DNA of 22,326 nt from a virus: positions 1 to 22,326 of the IMG/VR virus record IMGVR_UViG_3300042465_010132; one strand, 5' to 3'. The position numbers and the translations under genes are program-made. Below, in pieces: positions 1 through 7,471 of the stretch. How positions within the stretch are numbered: the first letter of the stretch is position 1; every line of letters starts with the position of its first letter. Below the pieces are notes generated by a model. It did not search any database. It saw only the letters and a program-made list of their open reading frames with translations, and was not told where the DNA came from.

Positions 1-41
1 TTGGCTACTTTATCAAACGTTGGGGTCGTGCGAATACGCAT
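1..41 (-). CDS. RelE/ParE-like toxin, first 13 codons (cut by window edge)
   Basis: Only the N-terminus, MRIRTTPTFDKVA, is in the window. The ATG (39-41) lies 5 bases beyond the stop of the ParD-like antitoxin, with AAGG just ahead of it. An 'RTTPTFDK' start is typical of RelE/ParE-family mRNA interferases or gyrase poisons, whose first strand begins this way before a Lys-rich helix. Gene order (antitoxin first, tight spacing) fits a type II toxin-antitoxin operon. The rest lies outside, so neither completeness nor target can be judged. Confidence 0.6.
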   Translation of the reverse strand, partial: MRIRTTPTFDKVA

Positions 42-46
42 CCTTG

Positions 47-268
47 TTAAACCCCGAATTGATATTCAGCAGTCTGCCCAGCCTCGGCTTGCGCCTTGCC
101 AAGTAATGTTTCTTGAATAAACGGCAGCGGCAAATCTGGGTTTTCTTCCACCATTTTTCCCAAGCGAGCCCAATATTCAATCTGCTTAGGCAAAGAGCGA
201 TGCATCACAACAGCATGGGCCCGAGCCAAATCAACCAGTTCATCCGATAATTTCAATGCAGTGGACAT
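47..268 (-). CDS. ParD-like type II antitoxin
   Basis: A 73-residue protein beginning MSTALKLSDELVDLARAHA. The start 'ALKLSDELVDLAR..A....RSLPKQIEYWARLG' is the ribbon-helix-helix pattern of the ParD_like family: a short DNA-binding strand, then two helices with the S-x-x-x-Q-I-E-x-W-A-x-L-G signature. The acidic C-terminus would wrap the toxin. I chose the ATG at 266-268 because AGGAG sits 7 bases before it. A reading frame extends further upstream but has no such site and no family match. The protein should neutralise the toxin that starts 5 bases downstream and repress the shared promoter. It lies 67 bases beyond the phage head gene, so it is a separate module at the end of that operon. 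Confidence 0.8.
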   Translation of the reverse strand: MSTALKLSDELVDLARAHAVVMHRSLPKQIEYWARLGKMVEENPDLPLPFIQETLLGKAQAEAGQTAEYQFGV

Positions 269-295
269 GTCACTACTCCTAAATATATAGGTTTT

Positions 296-324
296 ATAAT
301 GGCTCAAAAAGAAACCTTTTGCAA
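296..324 (-). promoter_or_regulatory. Candidate sigma-70 promoter of the toxin-antitoxin operon
   Basis: On the minus strand TTGCAA (319-324) and CATTAT (296-301) are separated by 17 bases. Each matches 4 of 6 consensus positions. It ends about 28 bases before the antitoxin start. The region is AT-rich and TA operons have their own promoter, but no operator repeat is convincing. Confidence 0.35.
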
Positions 325-335
325 CCGTTGTTTGC

Positions 336-1196
336 CTAGTCCCTTTTAAACACCGCCACCACATAACTCAGCGTATTAGGATGTGCAGGCCACGGATTTT
401 TGCCGTGAGGATAAACGCCCTTACCCAGCCCATATAAATCCGCATTGGCATGGATATCGCAAATATCACGATCCCTGTGCCGTGGGGAAAGCAAGAACCG
501 CGTGCCGATGCAGCCTGGGGTTAGCTCTGCAGCGTTTTGATAGGCCGTGCCGTGAGCTCGGTTTAGCTCGGTCCTGAACACGCGGGCAGCATTGTAATAG
601 GCGCTTCCGCCCTCTCCCGTCAGTAAATCCCTTGCGGCTTTGGCTATGTTTTTATGTTTGGCGGCATTCATGCCATCGACTGTGCCGCTCTTGCCTCTGG
701 CCAGCATCTCTAGTGCAGCTTGCTGGGCGCTATGGCCACGAATAATGGCGTACTCAATATCATTTAAAAGCCGCTCTTTAGCCCCTCGATCTACCCGCCA
801 CAGGCGATCAGATAAACGCAGACCATCGGCCTGCCTGAATTCATGCACAAAGCGCACTGCATCATGATTAATCCGCGAGATAGATTGATTTTCATGAAAT
901 GGAGAGCTACCCAGAGCTGCAGCTTCGGGTAGTGTTTTATCCAGTAGCTGATTTTTCTCTTTGGCCACACGGTCTATTTTCTGAATGATTTGCTCTCGCA
1001 ACGCAGGCAATTGGTTTAATGCAACTATATCGCCATCGATGGCGGCCGCCGCAATCTGCTCTTCAATATCGTCCGCTGCTTGCTGATAAATATCCTGCAA
1101 TGCAGCCAGCGTTTCAGCGTCTAGCGCGTTCATGGCCGCTTGCGCTGCTAATGATGCCGCTTGGATTTTTTCTGCAATGGTTTGAGTACCTGGCAT
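336..1196 (-). CDS. Phage minor head protein, MuF/SPP1 gp7-like head morphogenesis domain
   Basis: A 286-residue protein with a long helical first half and, in its last third, the MuF signature: 'FRTELNRAHGTAYQNAAE', then a D-x-C-D-x-H-A element, 'GLGKGVYP', and 'NPWPAHPNTLSYV' close to the end. MuF proteins sit at or inside the portal vertex and help head assembly or DNA ejection. The usual 'HPxCxC' ending is here HPNTLS, so metal-binding cysteines seem lost. The start is the ATG at 1194-1196, which shares one base with the TAA of the upstream gene (TAATG, coupled translation). A longer frame reading through that gene is unlikely. MuF usually follows the portal directly. Here the lysis genes lie between the two. 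Confidence 0.8.
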   Translation of the reverse strand: MPGTQTIAEKIQAASLAAQAAMNALDAETLAALQDIYQQAADDIEEQIAAAAIDGDIVALNQLPALREQIIQKIDRVAKEKNQLLDKTLPEAAALGSSPFHENQSISRINHDAVRFVHEFRQADGLRLSDRLWRVDRGAKERLLNDIEYAIIRGHSAQQAALEMLARGKSGTVDGMNAAKHKNIAKAARDLLTGEGGSAYYNAARVFRTELNRAHGTAYQNAAELTPGCIGTRFLLSPRHRDRDICDIHANADLYGLGKGVYPHGKNPWPAHPNTLSYVVAVFKRD

Positions 1197-1756
1197 TAAA
1201 ACGCCCACCCTAAACGCACGCGAGTTTCTATGCCCTGCTCGGCTTTGTTTAGATCCAGCCCCAGCCGCACACGTCCTAAATCCCGCTCTAGCCAAAGGCC
1301 AGGTGCTTGCTGATTAACGCCGTAGCTGGCCCCTACAGCCCAGCGTTTAGGCTCTGTAGGCATACTTTCAGCAGCGATTGGCAAATCGAGTGCGCTGATG
1401 ATTTCGCCATCGGGGGAGCTGGCTACAACACGGCGGCCGTCATCACCCCGCACCAGCGATAAATCCAAATGCACCGGCCCGCAATCACTGGCCGTCAGCG
1501 CCTTAGGCTTGATGGCAATAGAAATACGGCGCTCTTCCTTGCTGCCTGCAGGCAGTAAATGTGGGGCTTTAGGCGGGGAGAGAGTAAGGGCTGATCGCTG
1601 AAGCACCAAGCTGCCATCGGCTTGCTTAATCGCTGGCTTGGGCAAAGTATCTAAGGGCACCGGAGGCTGCAGCCATGCGTGCAAGCACAGCAGCCCGACA
1701 CCGAGGCTGACCATAAAAAGGATGCGTAAGGTTAAAGTTCGGTCTGTCGTTCTCAT
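1196..1756 (-). CDS. Membrane-anchored periplasmic phage protein of unknown function
   Basis: A 186-residue protein with a single N-terminal membrane segment (about residues 8-29, RILFMVSLGVGLL) and a proline-rich linker. The rest is polar and strand-like, ending 'RVRLGLDLN...GIETRVRLGWAF', which alternates like a beta-hairpin or barrel edge. The start is the ATG at 1754-1756, overlapping the endolysin stop as ATGA with GAGAG ahead; a GTG 15 bases upstream is the alternative. Position right behind holin and endolysin would suit a spanin, but there is no coiled coil and no lipobox cysteine, so I do not call it one. Another possibility is a lysis accessory or superinfection-exclusion protein acting in the host envelope. 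Confidence 0.55.
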   Translation of the reverse strand: MRTTDRTLTLRILFMVSLGVGLLCLHAWLQPPVPLDTLPKPAIKQADGSLVLQRSALTLSPPKAPHLLPAGSKEERRISIAIKPKALTASDCGPVHLDLSLVRGDDGRRVVASSPDGEIISALDLPIAAESMPTEPKRWAVGASYGVNQQAPGLWLERDLGRVRLGLDLNKAEQGIETRVRLGWAF

Positions 1757-2220
1757 GTTTTTCTCTCGCACATCGCACGCTCTGCAGCACGGCGTTTCAC
1801 CAAGCCTGGCAAGACGCGGCCACCGGCGTAAACCCAGCGCGATAATTCCGCGCAGGCCCCAGCGTAATCCACTGCATTTAGCCTGCGCGCAATACCGCTA
1901 CCGCAGAATTTTTTTCCTCCCACGTTAAACACAAAAGAAAGCATGGCCGCACGCTGGCCAACGGTAAGTGGCGCCTTAATGCAGCGATCGATATCCGCAT
2001 TTGCCTCAAGTAAATCTTGCTGCAGTAATGCCTGGCACTGCTCTGCCGTATAGCGCTGGCCAAGCCGCACATCAGGGCCTGTATGGCCAACACAGGCTGT
2101 GGGAATACCAATAGGGTCTAAATAGGTATGCCGTATTTCACCCTCAAATGTGGTGAGTAGCGCTGCCGCAATAACAGTTGCGGCAGATACCGCTGTGGCG
2201 GCAAGGCGCGGATTAATCAT
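1753..2220 (-). CDS. SAR-type phage endolysin (GH24 lysozyme)
   Basis: A 155-residue muramidase that hydrolyses peptidoglycan glycan strands at host lysis. The catalytic triad of the T4/P21 lysozyme family is visible as E26, D35 and T41 (E-8-D-5-T spacing: 'FEG', 'YLDP', 'PTACVGHTG'). Residues 6-24 are a weakly hydrophobic, Ala/Thr-rich segment with no signal-peptidase site. This is the signal-arrest-release (SAR) type, which tethers the enzyme inactive to the inner membrane until the membrane is depolarised. C43 next to the active site may take part in disulfide control, as in related SAR lysozymes. The start is the ATG at 2218-2220 inside the holin's last codons (8-base overlap), with AGGGA upstream. 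Upstream in-frame codons would put charged residues ahead of the SAR segment. Confidence 0.88.
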   Translation of the reverse strand: MINPRLAATAVSAATVIAAALLTTFEGEIRHTYLDPIGIPTACVGHTGPDVRLGQRYTAEQCQALLQQDLLEANADIDRCIKAPLTVGQRAAMLSFVFNVGGKKFCGSGIARRLNAVDYAGACAELSRWVYAGGRVLPGLVKRRAAERAMCERKT

Positions 2221-2452
2221 CAGCACCATCCCTATCATTAACAGGGAGAGAAGCAGACGCTCGCCAGTGTCTGCGCACCAGCCATGCAATCTGCAACAGT
2301 AGATAAACGAGAGTAGCAAGCTGGATCCAGTCATTCATAGACCAAGATCCAAACCCAGACAGCAGGAGCGTCAGGGCAGTTTTTGCGGAGACCGCAGCGG
2401 GAGTGTCGTCTTTAAGCATGGTTAGGATCTGGCTATGGATTTCCACCATCAT
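2213..2452 (-). CDS. Phage holin, two-membrane-segment (class II-like)
   Basis: A 79-residue protein with two predicted membrane helices (about residues 20-37 and 43-60), a short N-terminus and a charged C-terminal tail (RRHWRAS...DRDGADD). Size, topology and position directly before a SAR endolysin identify the holin, or a pinholin, that triggers lysis by permeabilising the inner membrane. The start is a tandem ATGATG (2447-2452); either codon could be used, and a dual start is a known way to tune holin timing. No good Shine-Dalgarno site precedes it. A terminator and other structures lie just upstream (2472-2612), so this gene may be transcribed from its own promoter. Confidence 0.75.
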   Translation of the reverse strand: MMVEIHSQILTMLKDDTPAAVSAKTALTLLLSGFGSWSMNDWIQLATLVYLLLQIAWLVRRHWRASASLPVNDRDGADD

Positions 2453-2493
2453 CTATGCGAATGACAAGCTTAAAAAGGCACCAAAGCCGCCTA

Positions 2494-2528
2494 AAAACAA
2501 AGCGCCCCGCTCGTTTGAGCTAGGGCGC
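2494..2528 (-). terminator. Rho-independent terminator between portal and lysis genes
   Basis: Read on the minus strand, a GC-rich hairpin (2502-2528; arms GCGCCC and GGGCGC with an inner GAGC/GCTC stem) runs into TTTGTTTTT. It lies downstream of the portal gene and upstream of the holin, so it could separate packaging from lysis transcription. Confidence 0.7.
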
Positions 2529-2542
2529 GGTGTGTGAAGCAG

Positions 2543-2562
2543 TTATCTACAGGTTTTCCACA
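2543..2562 (+). other. Two tandem DnaA-box-like 9-mers
   Basis: TTATCTACA (2543-2551) and TTTTCCACA (2554-2562) each differ by one base from TTATCCACA and are separated by only two bases. They lie in the portal-holin gap. This could be chance, but two in a row in a 160-base gap is notable. Confidence 0.35.
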
Positions 2563-2577
2563 GAAAACAGTGGGTAA

Positions 2578-2607
2578 GACCATTTTCCTGCCGTCAGGAA
2601 AATGGTC
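2578..2607. repeat. Perfect 13-bp inverted repeat with 4-base loop
   Basis: The arms GACCATTTTCCTG (2578-2590) and its exact complement (2595-2607) enclose CCGT. It begins 6 bases beyond the portal stop codon. There is no T-run on either side, so it is either a transcript 3'-end or processing hairpin, or a protein-binding site. Confidence 0.75.
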
Positions 2608-2612
2608 TCTCG

Positions 2613-3953
2613 CTAACTAGCGATGTGAGTACCACTATCCCCTTTGCGACCATTCCCCGGCGTGATTTTCACATTGGGAATCGGGTCCTCACTTGGATAC
2701 GGGTCCATATTTTTAGCCTCCCACTGCCTACGCTTCTCTACCGTTGCAGCGTCATAGCCCAGCTCCTCATCAACCATGCCCTGCGGCAGGCCAACCGCAC
2801 GCAATTTCAGCGCGCGATCGACTGTCTGGCTAAGCGATTCAGTACGGCGCTCGGCGAAGCTGATCGTGAAATCAAATGCATCTGGGTTCAGGCCGCGAAA
2901 TAAGAGCTGTAATCTAAATGCTTGGGCGTAACCAAAGGCCAGCGTGTCTTGCAGCACATCCACTTCATCGTAATAGTCGCGCTTCAGGTCTTCTAAAATA
3001 TCCCGCGCCATGCCATCGGTGTAACCCATCAGGCCCTTAGGCAGGGGCGAGCCAGCAAAGAAACAATCCATCAGATGCACCACATCACCGATCTGGTCCA
3101 GATTGGCATCGCCCTGTAGTGGTGTAACGCCGCCTTTTCTATTGCTGTAGTAATCCGTCACTACGCCATGCGCTTGATCAGCTTCTACTGCGGCGCGATA
3201 TGCAGTTAAAGCCGTATCATCCGCCCCTTCCAAAACATGAGCCATACGGAGCGGCGCTCGCATGCGGCGGCGTAGAACTAAGTCTTCTTCGGTCATGACT
3301 AGCTTTTGCCAAGCGCTGCGGCTGGCATCTAAAAACGGACGGCCCATGCTGCCATAATCATCAAAATTATCTGGATCAAAACGCAAAAGGAGCAGTTGCC
3401 ACAGCGGGAATGTGGCGAGGGCTTTGCCTGTCTGTAAATCAAACTGCACATAGGCCTGCGCTGGGTCGGCAAACCGGCCCGAGGCCCCCACATTGGGCTT
3501 GATTGTTTCGCTCGGCATGCGCACGGCTGCGGTAATATTCATTTCATCATCCAGCACAAACTGAAGTGCCAAATTGCCTTCTTTCACCAAACCCTGCGCG
3601 TCTGATTTCAGCTTTTCAACCCTATTGAGCTGTAGCCTACGCTGGAATGATTTCCACTCTTTAGCGATCACATCACTAGTTTCGGCCTGCTGCAAGACCA
3701 AACCGCCCTTTACCGTATCGCGGGCAATTTTGCTGTGAATACGCTTTACCCGGCCATCTCGCCTATCCATATCCCGGATATGCAGAATTGTTGCCCGCAA
3801 GCAGTAATCTACCTGCAGCGTGGCATAGAGGCGCTTGGCCTGATCTTCTGGCGTGGCACGTCGGCCAGATTCCGTAGTTGGGCGGGTTTCTTCACCGGGC
3901 TGATGCGTATCCGCTGTGGGCTTTTTAGCAAACCATCGATCAAGAATTCCCAT
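2613..3953 (-). CDS. Phage portal protein
   Basis: A 446-residue protein with the usual portal layout. A variable basic N-terminus is followed by a helical entry ('YCLRATILHIRDMDRRDGR'), and a central strand-rich wing region has 'AVRMPSETIKPN'. A conserved C-terminal clip/stem region contains 'GSPLPKGLMGY..GMARDILEDLKRDYYDEVDVLQ'. Portals form the dodecameric ring through which the terminase pumps DNA and to which the tail attaches. The start is the ATG at 3951-3953, with GGGG upstream and 14 bases of overlap with the preceding small gene; an ATG 12 bases further upstream lacks a ribosome-binding site. Context (terminase upstream) supports the call. I cannot name the subfamily. Confidence 0.82.
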   Translation of the reverse strand: MGILDRWFAKKPTADTHQPGEETRPTTESGRRATPEDQAKRLYATLQVDYCLRATILHIRDMDRRDGRVKRIHSKIARDTVKGGLVLQQAETSDVIAKEWKSFQRRLQLNRVEKLKSDAQGLVKEGNLALQFVLDDEMNITAAVRMPSETIKPNVGASGRFADPAQAYVQFDLQTGKALATFPLWQLLLLRFDPDNFDDYGSMGRPFLDASRSAWQKLVMTEEDLVLRRRMRAPLRMAHVLEGADDTALTAYRAAVEADQAHGVVTDYYSNRKGGVTPLQGDANLDQIGDVVHLMDCFFAGSPLPKGLMGYTDGMARDILEDLKRDYYDEVDVLQDTLAFGYAQAFRLQLLFRGLNPDAFDFTISFAERRTESLSQTVDRALKLRAVGLPQGMVDEELGYDAATVEKRRQWEAKNMDPYPSEDPIPNVKITPGNGRKGDSGTHIAS

Positions 3954-4176
3954 GCACCACCCCATTTACCGTTACGTTTTTAATTGCTCGCAGCCCGTCC
4001 ACCATGCCCAGGCTATGCAGCTCTTTTAAGAAATCCATCGCTTCAGGGATATGCTCTTTGACCAGCGCCACCCGTACAGCTACTGCGGCTTTTTCTTTTC
4101 CAGTCAAAGGCGCAATCACTGCTGCTGGCTGATTGCACTGAGTGGCCTGCCGAGTAGAACCCTTATAGATACTCAT
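3940..4176 (-). CDS. Small phage protein of unknown function (78 aa)
   Basis: No family recognised. Residues 1-25 are polar. Residues 26-60 ('KEKAAVAVRVALVKEHIPEAMDFLKELHSLGMVDG') look like two amphipathic helices, followed by 'LRAIKNVTVNGVV'. Translation is coupled at both ends: its ATG overlaps the previous stop (ATGA at 4173-4176), and its last codons overlap the portal start. It lies between terminase and portal, so a packaging or head role is likely by position only. Confidence 0.6.
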   Translation of the reverse strand: MSIYKGSTRQATQCNQPAAVIAPLTGKEKAAVAVRVALVKEHIPEAMDFLKELHSLGMVDGLRAIKNVTVNGVVHGNS

Positions 4177-4334
4177 TTTCTATCCCGCTGAGCCAGACAC
4201 TCAACAACGGGAATACCCAGCACTCGCCGCGCTCTATCGCGCACTTCTGGAGTCACTGCCCAGCCAAAAGCCTCCGTCTCTAAAAAAGCCTCAGCAAAGA
4301 GAGTTAACTCAGCAATCCGCTCTTGTTCTGTCAT
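4173..4334 (-). CDS. Small phage protein of unknown function (53 aa)
   Basis: A 53-residue acidic helical protein (MTEQERIAELTLFAEAFLE...). The ATG at 4332-4334 overlaps the terminase stop as ATGA, and its own stop overlaps the next ATG in the same way. An upstream extension of this frame lies inside the terminase gene and reads as low-complexity Gly/Ser, so I reject it. Conservation of both overlaps is the main evidence that it is a real gene. Confidence 0.6.
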   Translation of the reverse strand: MTEQERIAELTLFAEAFLETEAFGWAVTPEVRDRARRVLGIPVVECLAQRDRK

Positions 4335-5941
4335 GATCCCAACCCCATTAATTGTTCCCGCGTTTGCACCCTGCTTTGAATCACTGTTGGCGCGCTCACC
4401 TGGCCCCGCGTCACCAGTGCCCACACACCAGCACAGGCCGCATCAAATAAGTCATCACCGATTTTGATATCAGCCATTTTGTAACTTGAATAGCCAGCCT
4501 TGGTTGGCTCGCTCTTAATATTGGAAAGCTGGCGCACTAAGGTCATCCAGTCCGCATTCGTCGGATCTTCTTCATCAAAACTTGGAATGGCCGCTTGCCT
4601 GTTATGAAATGCAGCGCGCAGCGTGCTGGCCATGCTGTGTTTAACCATGCCTTGAAAGCGAATCGGCGCGAATGGCCACTCTGTCCAGGTAGTCGCCGTA
4701 CTCTGGCCATCACCAATAGTGCGGCGATCGATATGCGTTAAGCCTTTCGCATAAAGCCTATCGTTTAGGCTAGTCATCATGCCGATACCGAAGGCATCGC
4801 CCATGGCGTAATCCGGCCTAAAGTAGTCCCACAGGCCCAGCAGATCGTCTTCAACCACTCTGTCATCGGTGCCAGCTGGCCAAGTGCGGCAATAGATAAT
4901 CACCACGTAATTGCCAATCTGCTCTGTAACCACAAGCGCGGATTTAGACGCCGTGGCACTCTCGCCATGCCCGCTATGGTCATAACCAAAACTTAAAAGG
5001 CCACGCTTCTTATAACGCTGCCCAGGCAAAGGCCCCGCCGCCTGCAGATTAGCAGAGAGACCAGTAGCAATGGCAAGCCGGATATACTTTTCCCAGATGT
5101 AATTGGTGGAGCGGGTATTGATGCAGAGAAACTGCCGAATCCACTCTGATTCGGTCTGCTGAGCGCGCATATCCAGCGCCCAAGATTCATTCAAAATGCC
5201 CAGCTCTATACCCAGATAAATATCAACCGCCGATAGCATCACGTACTGGCCGTTATCTAACAGCGCCTGCAGCACATCAGCGCCTTTATAAACGCCAGTA
5301 ATACGGATTTGCGGCTGAAATTTAGTTGTGGAGTCTGCCCCTAAGCGGCGGGCGGAACCCAGCATGGGCAAGAAACGGCTCATTAAGCGGTCTTGCGGGC
5401 AATCATCCACTTCATCGATCGACGCAAAGCTGATGGCATCGCCATCAATCTGGCTCATGATCCCGAAAGCAGTGGCTTTGCTGCCATTGGCAAACTGGTA
5501 CTGCGTGTCCTTCATTTGCCTGCGGCCATTCTTTACGCCGATATAGGCCGTCAACATTTCAGAACGGCGGATGGCCTCTAGGTGATAGCCCAAACCAATC
5601 TGCGACTGCTGCAAACGAGGTGCCACAATCCCCTCTTCTTGGTGCGGCGTCGTCGCTAAAAACTGCAGCGCATAAAGCTCTTTAACCGTCGTTTTACCTG
5701 TACGGCGGCAAGACACGTCGATTGAATTTGGATTGTTGTCCATCTCAATGCATTTGAGCACCTGCATAGGGTCAAGCTCAACACCATGCACATGCTTATG
5801 CCACAAGGCGTGCGGGCGCATTCCGGTCGCCAAATCCACCCGGCCGTAACGCATGATTTCGATCTCGGCGCGGTTTTGAACAATCACCCGCTCCCGAGCG
5901 CTAATGCGCTCATTCGCCAAAGTGCTGCCCTGTTTCAGCAT
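4331..5941 (-). CDS. Phage terminase large subunit (ATPase-nuclease)
   Basis: A 536-residue packaging motor. The Walker A is S-C-R-R-T-G-K-T-T (residues 77-85, the arginine-rich terminase type) and the Walker B is FASIDEVD (172-179, D176/E177). The RNase H-like nuclease acidic residues are visible at D321 (GYDHSG), D382 (GDAFG) and a late Asp in 'GDDLFDAACAG'. It cuts concatemeric DNA and translocates it into the prohead through the portal. I chose the ATG at 5939-5941, which overlaps the end of the methyltransferase gene by 32 bases. A later Met 30 codons in is possible but would cut conserved-looking sequence. The length is normal for the family and no key residue is missing. Confidence 0.9.
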   Translation of the reverse strand: MLKQGSTLANERISARERVIVQNRAEIEIMRYGRVDLATGMRPHALWHKHVHGVELDPMQVLKCIEMDNNPNSIDVSCRRTGKTTVKELYALQFLATTPHQEEGIVAPRLQQSQIGLGYHLEAIRRSEMLTAYIGVKNGRRQMKDTQYQFANGSKATAFGIMSQIDGDAISFASIDEVDDCPQDRLMSRFLPMLGSARRLGADSTTKFQPQIRITGVYKGADVLQALLDNGQYVMLSAVDIYLGIELGILNESWALDMRAQQTESEWIRQFLCINTRSTNYIWEKYIRLAIATGLSANLQAAGPLPGQRYKKRGLLSFGYDHSGHGESATASKSALVVTEQIGNYVVIIYCRTWPAGTDDRVVEDDLLGLWDYFRPDYAMGDAFGIGMMTSLNDRLYAKGLTHIDRRTIGDGQSTATTWTEWPFAPIRFQGMVKHSMASTLRAAFHNRQAAIPSFDEEDPTNADWMTLVRQLSNIKSEPTKAGYSSYKMADIKIGDDLFDAACAGVWALVTRGQVSAPTVIQSRVQTREQLMGLGS

Positions 5942-7121
5942 GCACAGCCTGCAGGCCCGTAAAGGTTTGCCAGCGCTGCACAATCACATCCACATAGCGG
6001 GGGTCCAGCTCCATTAGCCGTGCATGGCGGCCCAGTTTCTGGCAGGCAATCAAAGTACTGCCGGAGCCGCCAAACAGGTCCAAGACAATATCGCCGCCAC
6101 GGCTGCTATTACTGATGGGATAACTCATCAGCTCGACGGGCTTCATCGTGGGATGGATATCATTGCGGGAGGGGCGATCAAACCGCCAGACTGTGGTTTG
6201 TTTGCGATCGGCATACCAGCGGTGAGAGCCGGTCGGCTTCCAACCATAGAGCACCGGCTCATGCTGCCAGTGATAATCCTGACGCCCCAATACCAGCGAT
6301 TGCTTTAGCCAAATGCAGCACTGCGCCAGCTTAAAGCCAGCATCTAGCATCGCCTTTCTAAAGTTCATACCCTCGCTATCGGCATGAAATACATAAAGGC
6401 CCGCGCCATCTTTAGCAAAGGCAAACATCCCCGCATAGGCATCGAGTAGGAAACGATAAAAATCACCATCTTTCATCGCATCATTTGCAATCGTCAGTTT
6501 GTCTTTAGTTTTACCCTCATAAGCCACGTTATAGGGCGGATCAGTCACCACCAGATCAGCTAAATAGCCATTCATCAATGTGGCGATATGATCCAAATTG
6601 GTGCTATCGCCACAAAGCAGACGGTGCGGCCCCAAAATCCACAGATCGCCAGGCTTGCTATATGCCTCATCAGGCACCGCTGGGGCTTCATCCTCATCAC
6701 ATAGCCCTTCTTCATTCAGCTCAGGCAAAAAGCGGGCCAGATCTTCTTCATCAAAGCCAATCAGCGATAGATCAAACTCCATATCCCGCAAAGCGCCCAG
6801 CTCAATTTCTAACAGGCCCTTATCCCAGCCAGCATTCATGGCCAGCTGGTTATCTGCAAGGATATAAGCCCGCTTCTGTGCCTCGCTCATATGCGATAGC
6901 TCAATCACGGGGATCTCGCTCATATTGCGCTTGGCAGCTGCCAGTACCCGGCCATGCCCCGCAATAATGCCGTTTGTGCCATCTACTAAAACAGGATTAG
7001 TCCAGCCAAACTCATCAAATGAGCGGCCAATTTGCTCGATCTGCTCTGCAGAATGGGTGCGGGCATTATTTGCGTAAGGGATCAGATCCGCGATCGGGCG
7101 GTATTCAATATAAAGCTTCAT
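5910..7121 (-). CDS. ParB-like domain fused to beta-class DNA methyltransferase (m6A/m4C)
   Basis: A 403-residue two-domain protein. Residues 1-110 are a ParB/Srx-like domain ('IADLIPYANNARTHS', 'VLVDGTNGIIAGHGRVLAA', with the G-H-G-R box at 55-58). Residues 155-390 are an adenine-N6 or cytosine-N4 methyltransferase of the beta order: motif IV T-DPPY (193-197) comes first and the SAM-binding FGGSGST (350-356) follows. 'HPTMKPVEL' is the usual motif X region. No restriction nuclease is next to it, so it is an orphan phage enzyme that may protect phage DNA or mark pac/cos sites. It sits inside the packaging operon, overlapping the gene before it as ATGA and the terminase after it. Target sequence and modified base cannot be read from the sequence. 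Confidence 0.88.
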   Translation of the reverse strand: MKLYIEYRPIADLIPYANNARTHSAEQIEQIGRSFDEFGWTNPVLVDGTNGIIAGHGRVLAAAKRNMSEIPVIELSHMSEAQKRAYILADNQLAMNAGWDKGLLEIELGALRDMEFDLSLIGFDEEDLARFLPELNEEGLCDEDEAPAVPDEAYSKPGDLWILGPHRLLCGDSTNLDHIATLMNGYLADLVVTDPPYNVAYEGKTKDKLTIANDAMKDGDFYRFLLDAYAGMFAFAKDGAGLYVFHADSEGMNFRKAMLDAGFKLAQCCIWLKQSLVLGRQDYHWQHEPVLYGWKPTGSHRWYADRKQTTVWRFDRPSRNDIHPTMKPVELMSYPISNSSRGGDIVLDLFGGSGSTLIACQKLGRHARLMELDPRYVDVIVQRWQTFTGLQAVHAETGQHFGE

Positions 7122-7471
7122 TTTTTTACACCAAGGATGTCTTTGATACGCTGCTGAAGCGCTGATTTAGCAAAGGGGTGGACGCTGCCATCCGGATAAA
7201 TCAGATGTAAGGCAATGGCACGGCGCAGCAATACTTTAGTGGGGCCAATATCAAGGCCAGCCAGAGATGCAACGTCAGCCTCGCTATATTTGACGTAGGT
7301 CCACAAGCATTTCCACTCTTTAGGCTCAAGCTCAATAGGCTGCACAAGCTCAATATTTGGCCAGACGGCAATAATCTTTTGCAGACCTCGGTCTTCAAGC
7401 ATGAGTAAGGTTGCTTCGATTTCCCGAGCCTCTTTTGCCCGGATATCTGCAATAAGGGTTTTAAAATTCAC
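7118..7471 (-). CDS. Phage protein of unknown function (117 aa), possible winged helix
   Basis: A 117-residue protein with a helical, charged N-terminus and a C-terminal stretch 'SEADVASLAGLDIGPTKVLLRRAIALHLIYPDGSV' that reads like a helix-turn-helix followed by a wing. It starts at a GTG (7469-7471) that overlaps the previous stop as GTGA, and ends overlapping the methyltransferase ATG. Position before methyltransferase and terminase would suit a DNA-binding packaging helper, perhaps the small terminase. This is inference. Confidence 0.55.
   Translation of the reverse strand: MNFKTLIADIRAKEAREIEATLLMLEDRGLQKIIAVWPNIELVQPIELEPKEWKCLWTYVKYSEADVASLAGLDIGPTKVLLRRAIALHLIYPDGSVHPFAKSALQQRIKDILGVKK

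Noticed and set aside
1197-1295. A 33-residue extension of the MuF-type protein.
   Set aside because: It lies inside the upstream gene, is low-complexity Arg/Ala/Gly, and the TAATG junction supplies a coupled start.
2578-2607. The 13-bp inverted repeat as a terminator.
   Set aside because: No T-run on either strand and the stem is AT-rich in the middle. It is listed only as an inverted repeat.
4335-4424. A longer N-terminus for the 53-aa protein.
   Set aside because: The extension lies wholly inside the terminase gene and is Gly/Ser-rich. The ATGA overlap gives a much better start.
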